Source of the DNA: an uncultured bacterium
GTDB taxonomy: Bacteria > Verrucomicrobiota > Kiritimatiellia > CAIKKV01
Length of the DNA stretch: 5,374 nt
Assembly: GCA_903828035.1 (NCBI GenBank)
Contig: CAIKKV010000307.1
Coordinates: forward strand, 1 to 5,374
Direction: 5' to 3'
Each line of letters starts with the position of its first letter. The first letter of the stretch is position 1. A program made the position numbers and the translations under genes. The notes under the pieces are model-generated. The model searched no databases and was not told the origin of the DNA. It worked only from the letters and a program-made list of their open reading frames with translations. Shown here piece by piece: positions 1 to 5,374 of this stretch.

Positions 1-274
1 AGGGCGCCATGTACAAGAGCAACAGGATCGGATGGTTCCGCAATTTATGGAACAAGTTGTGGCCGATCCACCAATACCGCCGGATGCTGACATTCCCTTC
101 CTGCTCATATGGAAGATACTGGCGAACGTCGGTGACGATAGGCTTGTACGAGCAGACAAAAACCTCCAGGTCCGGCTCCTTCCTGATCTGCGCAAGAAGA
201 TCGAACAAATGGGTTTCAACGCCTCCCATGTCGGGAAAGAGGGTCGGAGAGAGGATCAGCACGCCAGTTTTCAT
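1..274 (-). CDS. Family 4 (GT-B) glycosyltransferase, N-terminal fragment cut by the window edge
   Basis: The first 91 codons of a gene that continues past base 1 can be read from ATG at 274-272. The protein opens with a short beta strand (MKTGVLILSPTLFP) followed by DMGGVETHLFDLL at about residues 15-27. A glycine-rich turn (GGVE) before a helix, about 17 residues in, is the usual start of the N-terminal Rossmann-like domain of GT4 retaining glycosyltransferases (GT-B fold). A second strand, LEVFVCSY, follows at about residues 37-44. The donor-binding C-terminal domain with its E-x7-E motif lies outside the window, so donor and linkage are unknown. The start codon overlaps the stop of the preceding GT2 gene by 4 bases (ATGA, 271-274), and only a weak GGAGAAG lies 11 bases upstream (286-292), so translation is probably coupled. 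It is likely a cytoplasmic, membrane-associated enzyme adding a sugar to the glycan of this cluster. The fold call is fairly sure; the specificity is not. Confidence 0.8.
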   Translation of the reverse strand, partial: MKTGVLILSPTLFPDMGGVETHLFDLLAQIRKEPDLEVFVCSYKPIVTDVRQYLPYEQEGNVSIRRYWWIGHNLFHKLRNHPILLLLYMAP

Positions 275-1233
275 AAGAGGGGCCGCTTCTCCGTTTTCGC
301 CTTCCGGATTCGACTGGCATATTCCACGGCCAGCCGGCATCCAAACAGCCACGTCCAGGGATTCAGGAAACCGTATGGATTTCCGGAAAGCGCCAGTTGC
401 CGGTAGGCCTTCCAGGCTACCGTCTGCCCGTGCAGCAATTGAACATAGGCAATGAACAAATAGACGGTCAACGGCTCCCGCAATAAATTAAAGCCCGTCT
501 TCGTCAGCAAAGCCCGGTACCGGAGATCCAGATCGTGGAAAATCGATGCGGCGGTCCGGGCTGCTTCGATGGCGCTCTGGCAGACGGATTGCCCCGCATG
601 CCGCCTCAGCAGCGAAAGGCGCTCCGGAATGACGCGGATCCTCCCTTCCATCAGGATGCGCATGTTTAAATCAACGTCCGAGTTGTGCGGATAACGGTCG
701 CAGGGAAACAACCCGTGCCGCTCAAAGACCGACCGCCGATACACAACGGCCGCGCTGAAAGGAACCCCGTAAAAACACAGGTCCCACAAGCGGCGCATGT
801 TTTCCGGAAACCCCGCCGTCCAGGCCTTCCGGCAAAAATCAACGGCGGTCAGAATCGTCTCCTGCGCATCAATAAAGTAAACGCCCGATAAAAACAGGTC
901 AACATCCGCAGGGGCTTCGGCCAGCTGTTTCTGCCAGACCTCATGCCAGGTCGGCACCAGCATATCATCGGAATGTAAAAAGGCGAGATAGTCGCCGCCG
1001 GCCAACTGAACGCACCGGTTCAGATTCCCCCCGATCCCGAGATTAGCCTCATTCCGTATAAACCGAACCTCGGGATACTTCCTTACAAGCGCCGACAAGT
1101 CATATGGGGAGGCGTCATCCACCACGGTAACCGCATACAGGGGCAGTGTTTGGGCGGCAACGGATTGCAGGCACTTGTCCACCAAATCGGCAGGATGGTA
1201 GGCCGGAATAAACACTTCCAATCGTGCGCTCAT
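271..1233 (-). CDS. Family 2 (GT-A) glycosyltransferase, third GT of the operon
   Basis: A 320-residue protein of usual GT2 length. The N-terminus LEVFIPAYHPADLVDKCL (residues 5-22) is the first strand and helix of the GT-A nucleotide-binding domain. VVDDASPYDL (37-46) is the nucleotide-contacting DDxS segment, and LHSDD (86-90) occupies the metal-binding DxD position in the common xSDD form. NSDVDLNMRIL (184-194) sits where the catalytic-base loop is expected, and LRRHAGQSV (209-217) matches the R-x-H-x-x-Q/N-S motif of many GT2 enzymes. The C-terminus has a hydrophobic stretch near 253-268 that could lie on the membrane. ATG at 1233 was chosen although the frame is open to 1341: the family strand begins just after this Met, AGGAG lies 10 bases upstream (1244-1248), and the start forms an ATGA overlap with the preceding gene. 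The extra 36 residues of the longer reading have no GT2 character. It probably acts at the cytoplasmic face of the membrane; donor and acceptor are unknown. Confidence 0.9.
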   Translation of the reverse strand: MSARLEVFIPAYHPADLVDKCLQSVAAQTLPLYAVTVVDDASPYDLSALVRKYPEVRFIRNEANLGIGGNLNRCVQLAGGDYLAFLHSDDMLVPTWHEVWQKQLAEAPADVDLFLSGVYFIDAQETILTAVDFCRKAWTAGFPENMRRLWDLCFYGVPFSAAVVYRRSVFERHGLFPCDRYPHNSDVDLNMRILMEGRIRVIPERLSLLRRHAGQSVCQSAIEAARTAASIFHDLDLRYRALLTKTGFNLLREPLTVYLFIAYVQLLHGQTVAWKAYRQLALSGNPYGFLNPWTWLFGCRLAVEYASRIRKAKTEKRPLL

Positions 1234-2192
1234 GCCGAACTGACTCCTGTCCGCTTCGCGGGTTTCAATCCGTCCCGCCAGCCGTCCCAATAGCCTTTCG
1301 CCACGATGGAAAGAAGGCGGGGCTGCCCGTTCCGCAGGCACATCGCCAGCTGAATGGCCAGCAAAAGCGGACCGAACACAAGAAAATACACCGATCGCTG
1401 AAGCGCCGAGGCAAATCGCTTCATATACCAGATCCTGTTCCGTACCGAATAATAAAGCAGCTGATTGTGCTGTCCGTCAAACTGCTTATCCCCCTTGGGC
1501 TTCTCGTATGGAATCTTGTGCCACGTTTTGGCTTGCGGGAAAACAAGGACATCGCGGCCCAGGCGCTTCACCCGCTCTGCCAGGTCCGACTCCTCGTAAT
1601 GCATCTGATAGCGCGCCTCAATGCCTCCCATCCCGGCATACAGGCTCCTCCGGATCATGAACAAGTTCGGAATATGACCCGTCGGAATGCTCGCCGTCTC
1701 CCGGTACTGGCCCGTGTCTTGCTCGCGGTTGCCGGTCCAATGCGTCAGGCTGGTCCACAGGCTGATGTCCCCGCTGACCAGGCATATGGTGTCCGGCCGA
1801 TCGGCATAATACATGAGAGGCCCATACAAGCCGAGACGCTCCGCCGGCTGCGCTGAAGCGCCCTTCACCAGGGCGTCAAGCATGCCGGGGTCGACGATAT
1901 TGTCGCTATCCACAAACACCAGCCACTCGCCCCGGGCATGGGCGGCCCCCAAATTGCGGCCGCCGCCCGCATAGAGGTTCTCCTCGCTGCGAACCAGGCG
2001 GATCCGGTCGCCAAACCGATCGCGCAACAATTCGGACGTGCCGTCGATGGACGCGTTGTCCACCACAATGATCTCCATGTCGGTCCACGAAGACTTCAGG
2101 AGCGATTCAACACACTCAACCGCATCATCTTTCCGGTTATAGGTGGGCATCACCACCGAAACACGTGGCGTAGCCCCGCTGTCAGCCTTCAT
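1230..2192 (-). CDS. Family 2 (GT-A) glycosyltransferase, rhamnosyltransferase-like, second GT of the operon
   Basis: A 320-residue GT2 of the WcaE/rhamnosyltransferase-like type (COG1216 style). VSVVMPTYNR (residues 11-20) begins the GT-A domain, VVDNASIDGT (43-52) binds the nucleotide, and GGGRNLGAA (76-84) is the conserved N-rich helix start. VFVDSDN (92-98) carries the DxD metal site (D95, D97). HYEESDLAERVKRLG (198-212) contains the E/D catalytic-base motif, and WHKIP (224-228) is the conserved Trp-His that follows. A hydrophobic segment near 267-286 looks like a C-terminal membrane anchor. The frame is open to 2252, but ATG 2192 is preferred: AGGAGG (2199-2204) lies 6 bases upstream, and the 20 extra residues of the longer reading are Arg/Gly-rich and unlike any GT start. 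It overlaps the end of the previous gene by 11 bases and the next gene by 4. Rhamnose or a related deoxysugar is a plausible donor, but this is only family resemblance. Confidence 0.91.
   Translation of the reverse strand: MKADSGATPRVSVVMPTYNRKDDAVECVESLLKSSWTDMEIIVVDNASIDGTSELLRDRFGDRIRLVRSEENLYAGGGRNLGAAHARGEWLVFVDSDNIVDPGMLDALVKGASAQPAERLGLYGPLMYYADRPDTICLVSGDISLWTSLTHWTGNREQDTGQYRETASIPTGHIPNLFMIRRSLYAGMGGIEARYQMHYEESDLAERVKRLGRDVLVFPQAKTWHKIPYEKPKGDKQFDGQHNQLLYYSVRNRIWYMKRFASALQRSVYFLVFGPLLLAIQLAMCLRNGQPRLLSIVAKGYWDGWRDGLKPAKRTGVSSA
1244..1248 (-). promoter_or_regulatory. Ribosome binding site for the third GT2 gene
   Basis: AGGAG on the minus strand, 10 bases before ATG 1233-1231, a slightly long spacing. 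It lies within the last codons of the preceding gene and supports the short start over the open-frame Met at 1341. Confidence 0.6.
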
Positions 2193-3027
2193 GGCCAGCC
2201 TCCTCCACCTTCCGCGCCCGCCGCATGGCCAGCGCGAAAGAGGCTCCAACAAGCGCCTTCAGCAGCCAGACGCCGGCCATCAGATCCGGCCGGGCAAAAC
2301 TGCGCCTCCACTTCCCGTTCTCCGTAAAGACGGTCCAGAACCGGTAGCACACGCCGAACTGGCGGCGCACGGTGGCATCCCAGTTCCACTTCCGGCAATA
2401 CTGCTCGAAGTTCCCCCCGTAATACGCTTTCTTGCCCAAGAACCGGCTAAGCGAAAACAACCCTTCGTCATGGACCAGATGCCCGGCGGTCAATGCCACG
2501 CGGCTGGTTTTCGCCAGCACGCGGCGGTCCAGGTCCCAATCCTCGCCGGCATACAGGGCTTCGTCAAATCCGCCGGCCTGCTGGAACACCGTTTTGCGGA
2601 TGACCCGCAGTCCGTCGATGCAGGTCGCGTCGTAAAACGATCGTTCGAAGTTCCGCACCCGTACCCACCACCCCTGGCCGTCCATGTGCTCGCGGATATA
2701 CAGGGCGTCGGGCGGCTCGGCCGACTGGAGGCGGGCCAGGATTTCCTCCAGCGTCGGGCGGGGAATGCGCATGTCGGCATCCACGAACAGCAGGAACTCG
2801 CCGGCCGCTTCCCGGGCGCCCCGATTGCGCTGAGCGCTGCGCTCCGGCCCCTGCTCAAAGACGCGGGCGCCCCCCTCGGCGGCCCGGGCAGGCGTGCCGT
2901 CGGTCGATCCATTATCAACCACCAGGAGCTCGGCCAGGCCCGCCTGGGCGGCCCAGGCCAAGGCGCCCAGGCAATCTCCGATGCGCTTGCCTTCCTGCCG
3001 GGTGGGGATGATGATGCTTAGAATCAT
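2182..3027 (-). CDS. Family 2 (GT-A) glycosyltransferase with C-terminal hydrophobic segment, first GT of the operon
   Basis: A 281-residue GT2. [14 protein letters not shown] (residues 3-16) is the first strand plus the E-x-x-x-I helix start typical of the dolichol-phosphate-mannose-synthase-like subgroup. [12 protein letters not shown] (34-45) is the nucleotide loop, and RSAQRNRGA (63-71) is the conserved helix before FVDADMRI (81-88), whose D83/D85 form the DxD metal site. [10 protein letters not shown] (161-170) carries the acidic catalytic-base region and HDEG (186-189) the following His. A distinctive block ([11 protein letters not shown], 120-130; QFGVCYRF, 223-230; FTENGKW, 234-240) is, from memory, conserved in one GT2 subfamily found in many environmental bacteria. 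Residues 249-268 are hydrophobic and probably membrane-associated. The start ATG overlaps the preceding SDR stop (ATGA, 3024-3027). It directly follows the two SDR genes, so it is a reasonable candidate to use their nucleotide-sugar product, but this is inferred from position alone. Confidence 0.92.
   Translation of the reverse strand: MILSIIIPTRQEGKRIGDCLGALAWAAQAGLAELLVVDNGSTDGTPARAAEGGARVFEQGPERSAQRNRGAREAAGEFLLFVDADMRIPRPTLEEILARLQSAEPPDALYIREHMDGQGWWVRVRNFERSFYDATCIDGLRVIRKTVFQQAGGFDEALYAGEDWDLDRRVLAKTSRVALTAGHLVHDEGLFSLSRFLGKKAYYGGNFEQYCRKWNWDATVRRQFGVCYRFWTVFTENGKWRRSFARPDLMAGVWLLKALVGASFALAMRRARKVEEAGHEG
2199..2204 (-). promoter_or_regulatory. Ribosome binding site deciding the start of the second GT2 gene
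   Basis: AGGAGG on the minus strand, 6 bases before ATG 2192-2190. It lies inside the last codons of the preceding GT2 gene. It favours this start over the open-frame Met at 2252, for which no comparable site was noted. Confidence 0.85.
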
Positions 3028-4076
3028 GTGCTCGCCTGGAAGATCTCTTTCAGGATGGCCGGCACGTCATAGGTCAGGCGCCAGGCGGGATAGTGAGCCT
3101 TGAACTTTTCGACGCTGCTGACCCACCAGATATGATCGCCGATCCGGTTCTCGTCCGAGTAGCGGACATTCATCTTCTTCCCGGCGATCTGCTCGCAAAG
3201 CGCGATCCCCTCGGTCATTGAGCAGTTGCTGAACCGGCTCCCGCCCATGTTATACACTTCGCCGGGCCGCGGGGCCTTCCGGAACTCATCAAAGGCCCTC
3301 ACCAGGTCATGGCTGTGGATATTGTCCCGCACCTGCTTGCCTTTATACCCGTAAATGACATATTCCCGGCCGCTCACGGCGCACTTCATCAGGTAGGACA
3401 GGAACCCGTGCAACCGCGTGCCCGAATGGCCGGGCCCCGTCAGGCACCCGCCCCGGAAGACGGCCGTCGGCATGTCGAAATAGCGGCCATACTCCTGCAC
3501 CAGCACGTCGGCCGCCACCTTGGAGGCGCCGAACAGGCTGTGCTTGGTCTGGTCGATGGACATGGACTCGTCAATGCCGTGGGCGGCATACGGATGATCG
3601 GCCGCGATCTCCCAGCGCGTCTCCCTCTCAACAAGCGGCAGGCGGTTGGGCGTGTCCCCATACACCTTGTTCGTGGAGGTGAAAATAAAGACGGCCTTGG
3701 GGGACTGCTTGCGGACCGCTTCCAGCACGGTCAGCGTGCCGTTGGCGTTGACCGTGAAATCGGTCTGCGGATCCGAGGCCGCCCAATCGTGCGACGGCTG
3801 GGCCGCCGTATGCACCACCAGTTCCACGTCCGCCCCGTGCTCGCCGAAGAGCCGATCCATGGCGGCGGCGTCGCGGATATCGGCATCGACGTGGATGTAG
3901 GCGGGAAACGCCTCGCGCAACTCATCCAGATGCCAGCGCGTGGAGGCTTCGGGGCCGAAGAACCGGGCCCGCATATCGTTGTCGACGCCCACGACCCGCC
4001 AGCCCTGCTTCAGGTAAAACCGGGCGGTTTCCCCGCCTACCAGGCCCCCGGACCCTGTCACAATTGCCGTTTTCAT
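3024..4076 (-). CDS. NAD-dependent extended SDR, CDP-paratose/tyvelose 2-epimerase-like, with Phe at the catalytic Tyr position
   Basis: A 350-residue protein of normal length for extended SDR sugar-nucleotide epimerases/dehydratases. The N-terminal Rossmann motif [10 protein letters not shown] (7-16) fits GxxGxxG, and D32 in VDND at the end of strand 2 suits [14 protein letters not shown] (89-99), [14 protein letters not shown] (109-122) and TSTNKVYGD (133-141) strongly recall CDP-tyvelose/paratose 2-epimerase (RfbE). The usual YxxxK reads F182-G-A-S-K186 (SLFGASK); the Phe codon is TTC at 3531-3533, so this is not a reading-frame slip. The sugar-binding half contains [13 protein letters not shown] (207-219) and [16 protein letters not shown] (243-258), the latter nearly shared with the neighbouring SDR. 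GAAAGGGG (4081-4088) lies 4 bases before the ATG, and the gap from the upstream gene is 15 bases. From memory, close homologues also carry SLFGASK, so it may be a subfamily trait rather than a defect. The substrate is not known; CDP-hexose is only the nearest family analogy. Confidence 0.93.
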   Translation of the reverse strand: MKTAIVTGSGGLVGGETARFYLKQGWRVVGVDNDMRARFFGPEASTRWHLDELREAFPAYIHVDADIRDAAAMDRLFGEHGADVELVVHTAAQPSHDWAASDPQTDFTVNANGTLTVLEAVRKQSPKAVFIFTSTNKVYGDTPNRLPLVERETRWEIAADHPYAAHGIDESMSIDQTKHSLFGASKVAADVLVQEYGRYFDMPTAVFRGGCLTGPGHSGTRLHGFLSYLMKCAVSGREYVIYGYKGKQVRDNIHSHDLVRAFDEFRKAPRPGEVYNMGGSRFSNCSMTEGIALCEQIAGKKMNVRYSDENRIGDHIWWVSSVEKFKAHYPAWRLTYDVPAILKEIFQAST

Positions 4077-4091
4077 GACGCCCCTTTCAAA

Positions 4092-5162
4092 TTATCCGGC
4101 GAGAACCGGCCTCAAAGATTCCTTGTTCCCCTCAATCCATGACGCGACGTCCTCCACCACGGATTGCATGGTGCGCGCCGGCTTCCAGCCCAGCGCGGCT
4201 TCCGTCCCCGTGCCGTCAGTGATATATAGCGGCACATCCCCCTCGCGCACGGAGGGCTCCAGCCCGACCGGCATCTCCCGCCCGGTGACGCGCCTGCACA
4301 GGCCCGTCAACTCCCGCAGCGAGGCGCTGCAGCCCCGCCCGCCGCCAACCATGAACACCTCTCCATGGAACGCAGCCCTGCGCTCCGCCTGGAGAACCAC
4401 CAGATCGGCCAGATCCTCCACGTGAAGAACGTCGCGCACCTGCTTTCCCCCATAGCCGATATACCGCAAGGGCTGGCCATAGAGGTGACGCGCCACCCAG
4501 AGCGCGATCACACCCTGATCGGCCTTGCCCATCTGCCAGGGGCCGGCAATGACGCCGCATCGATTGACGACCGCATCGAGCCCGAACTGGGCGGCATATT
4601 CCCGGACCATGATCTCGGAGGCCAGCTTGGTGGAGCCATAGAGCGTCCGGGCGCCTTCCAGAGGGAAATCAGCGGCTATCCCCTTTCCCGTGATGCCGGG
4701 AAGCGTCTGGGCCGGATCGATTTCAAAACGCTCCTCCCCCTCCGTCAACCGGATGCCCCGCAAGGATTCCACAGGATAGACCCGGCTGGTCGACAAAAAC
4801 AACAGGCGGCTGCGCCAGCGCCGTGCGCATTCGAGCAGGTGCAGCGTGCCCACCAGGTTGGTGTCCACCACGTAGTCGGCCCCGGTTCCCCCCGCGCCGG
4901 CCAGGACCGAGGGCTCGGCCGCGGCGTCGATGATCACATCCGCGCCGCCCAGGCCTTCCAGGTCGGCCTTGCGGCGCACGTCCCCCTCCACGACCTCGAT
5001 CGAGGCCCGGGTGAGCCGGGGGATATTCAGGCGGGATCCCGCCCTGTAAAAATTATCCAAAACCACAATGCGGGCGCCCGGGTGCCGGGCCTTCAACCGC
5101 AAGGCCAGCGAGGAGCCGACAAATCCGCAACCGCCCGTGATGACAAACTGCGCACGAGACAC
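4092..5162 (-). CDS. NAD-dependent extended SDR epimerase/dehydratase, CDP-paratose 2-epimerase-like, first gene of the operon
   Basis: A 356-residue extended SDR. FVITGGCGFVGSSLA (6-20) gives the GxxGxxG dinucleotide site, and VVLDNFYRAGSRLNIPRL (33-50) places D36 for the NAD ribose and resembles the DNLSRxGSxxNL stretch of RfbE-type epimerases. DAAAEPSV (79-86), DTNLVGTLHLLE (100-111) and LSTSRVYP (123-130) follow in the expected order, and the active-site motif Y175-G-S-T-K179 is intact. GYGGKQVRDVLHVEDL (236-251) is shared with the downstream SDR, marking the two as paralogues; residues 131-172 form the insert common before YxxxK in this group. Translation starts at GTG (5160-5162), supported by AAGGAG 7 bases upstream (5170-5175) and by the Rossmann strand beginning at residue 5. 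It ends in TAA, 15 bases before the next start. It probably epimerises or dehydrates a nucleotide-activated hexose in the cytoplasm. The exact sugar cannot be read from sequence; a UDP- or dTDP-sugar remains possible. Confidence 0.92.
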   Translation of the reverse strand: MSRAQFVITGGCGFVGSSLALRLKARHPGARIVVLDNFYRAGSRLNIPRLTRASIEVVEGDVRRKADLEGLGGADVIIDAAAEPSVLAGAGGTGADYVVDTNLVGTLHLLECARRWRSRLLFLSTSRVYPVESLRGIRLTEGEERFEIDPAQTLPGITGKGIAADFPLEGARTLYGSTKLASEIMVREYAAQFGLDAVVNRCGVIAGPWQMGKADQGVIALWVARHLYGQPLRYIGYGGKQVRDVLHVEDLADLVVLQAERRAAFHGEVFMVGGGRGCSASLRELTGLCRRVTGREMPVGLEPSVREGDVPLYITDGTGTEAALGWKPARTMQSVVEDVASWIEGNKESLRPVLAG

Positions 5163-5169
5163 GATTCGA

Positions 5170-5175
5170 CTCCTT
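5170..5175 (-). promoter_or_regulatory. Ribosome binding site for the GTG-started SDR gene
   Basis: Read on the minus strand this is AAGGAG within AAAAGGAGTC, 7 bases before GTG at 5162-5160. It decides the start of the first SDR: it is a strong Shine-Dalgarno at standard spacing, and the Rossmann strand follows immediately. Confidence 0.85.
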
Positions 5176-5189
5176 TTAATTGATTTTTA

Positions 5190-5218
5190 ATCATAGCGGG
5201 CCCCCGCTGTAGAATCAA
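5190..5218 (-). promoter_or_regulatory. Candidate sigma70-type promoter of the operon
   Basis: On the minus strand, TTGATT (5213-5218; 4 of 6 to TTGACA) and TATGAT (5190-5195; 5 of 6 to TATAAT) are separated by exactly 17 bases. Transcription would start near 5183, leaving a leader of about 20 bases that holds the Shine-Dalgarno before GTG 5162. It sits where the operon's first gene requires a promoter. The spacer is filled by a GC-rich palindrome, which is unusual and may be an operator. The call rests on consensus matching only, and the host's sigma-factor preferences are unknown. Confidence 0.5.
5195..5208. promoter_or_regulatory. 14-base palindrome in the promoter spacer, possible operator
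   Basis: AGCGGG and CCCGCT are perfect 6-base inverted arms around a 2-base centre. The palindrome lies between the candidate -35 and -10 boxes and touches the first base of the -10. This position would let a bound dimeric regulator block RNA polymerase, or let an activator realign the boxes. It is upstream of the expected transcript start, so it is unlikely to act as an RNA hairpin in this operon. In GC-rich DNA a palindrome of this size can occur by chance. Confidence 0.35.
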
Positions 5219-5374
5219 TGCCAATTGCCCCGCTAAAGACCGATCCGTGTGGATTGTCAAAGTATGCGCGACCCCGGGCGGCGTTGGAGGGAGCGTTTAG
5301 TCTGCCAAGGAGGTGGGGCGCTGTTAGTTTGCAGGGGATGGGCGTACGGCTTGAGGTCTGAAGCGGATTGGGAA
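5219..5374. other. Upstream non-coding stretch, nothing firmly identified
   Basis: This is the rest of the region to the right of the operon's candidate promoter. It contains the weaker promoter candidate (5232-5260) and two imperfect copies of a G/T-rich string (about 5295-5320 and 5323-5344). A plus-strand frame of 47 codons from ATG 5218 lacks a Shine-Dalgarno and family resemblance. A minus-strand frame stays open from the right edge to TAA at 5187-5189 but has no recognisable protein. No terminator, tRNA or inverted terminal repeat was seen. Confidence 0.5.
5232..5260 (-). promoter_or_regulatory. Second, weaker promoter candidate upstream
   Basis: A perfect TTGACA (5255-5260 on the minus strand) is followed after 17 bases by TTTAGC (5232-5237), which matches TATAAT at only 3 of 6 positions. 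If used, it would give a leader of about 60 bases running through the nearer promoter. The exact -35 makes it worth noting; the poor -10 makes it doubtful without an activator. Confidence 0.25.

Noticed and set aside
1234..1341. Longer start for the third GT2 gene (Met at 1341)
   Set aside because: It adds 36 residues without GT2 character inside the preceding gene, while ATG 1233 fits the ATGA overlap and has AGGAG upstream.
2193..2252. Longer start for the second GT2 gene (Met at 2252)
   Set aside because: The added 20 residues are unlike a GT2 N-terminus and would deepen the overlap to 71 bases, while ATG 2192 has AGGAGG at 6 bases.
2143..3021. Long plus-strand open frame of 292 codons opposite the first GT2 and the following sequence
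   Set aside because: It lies antisense to a clear GT2 gene, has Pro/Arg/Gln/Gly-rich low-complexity composition and no domain, and is what high GC content produces on the opposite strand. The plus-strand frames at 3309-4142, 4365-5183 and 1224-1856 fail for the same reasons.
5181..5193. TGATT-TTT-AATCA inverted repeat as a terminator
   Set aside because: The arms are short and AT-only with no stable stem, and it overlaps the -10 and start region, so it is more likely a by-product of the AT-rich promoter.
5209..5228. Possible sigma54 promoter (TTGGCA ... CTACA)
   Set aside because: The upstream TGGCA is present, but the invariant GC of the -12 element is missing at the required spacing.
5218..5361. 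Plus-strand 47-codon frame from ATG 5218
   Set aside because: It has no Shine-Dalgarno, no family resemblance, and its start overlaps the -35 box of the opposite-strand promoter.
5187..5372. Minus-strand frame open from the right edge to TAA 5187, possibly the tail of an upstream gene
   Set aside because: About 61 codons without stop can occur by chance at this GC. The translation has no recognisable motif, its codon choice looks less biased than the neighbouring genes, and it would run through the candidate promoter. Sequence beyond 5374 would settle it.

Overview
The window holds one minus-strand gene cluster for building a surface or secreted glycan, read from right to left. It starts at a candidate promoter near 5190-5218 and runs off the left edge at base 1. 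The order of transcription is: extended SDR sugar-nucleotide epimerase/dehydratase (5162-4092), a second, related SDR (4076-3024), three family-2 (GT-A fold) glycosyltransferases (3027-2182, 2192-1230, 1233-271), and the N-terminal part of a family-4 (GT-B fold) glycosyltransferase (274 to beyond 1). No plus-strand gene, RNA gene, insertion sequence, CRISPR array or tRNA could be supported.

The six genes are very tightly packed. Three junctions are 4-base stop/start overlaps (ATGA), one is an 11-base overlap with a strong Shine-Dalgarno inside the upstream gene, and one is a 15-base gap. This points to a single polycistronic, translationally coupled transcript. The only sizeable non-coding stretch is 5163-5374, which holds the ribosome binding site, a sigma70-like promoter with a 14-base palindrome filling its spacer, a weaker second promoter candidate, and otherwise nothing identified.

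The two SDRs resemble the CDP-paratose/CDP-tyvelose 2-epimerase (RfbE-like) branch and probably produce or tailor an activated sugar. The glycosyltransferases would then add that sugar and others to a growing lipid-linked or acceptor glycan at the inner face of the cytoplasmic membrane. No flippase, polymerase, ligase or export gene lies in the window, so the final product (O-antigen, capsule, exopolysaccharide or protein glycan) cannot be decided.

The host is a bacterium of fairly high GC content using Shine-Dalgarno initiation and ATG/GTG starts. The sequence does not fix the phylum. A Gram-negative environmental lineage (for example Omnitrophota, the Verrucomicrobia/Planctomycetes group or a deltaproteobacterium) is a guess from the style of these genes. 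The first two SDR genes and the first GT2 look richer in GC than the last two genes in the operon, which fits the patchwork origin common in glycan clusters. This is mostly an ordinary glycan locus. The points most worth a second look are the paired SDRs, one of which has Phe in place of the usual catalytic Tyr, and the palindrome built into the lead promoter.
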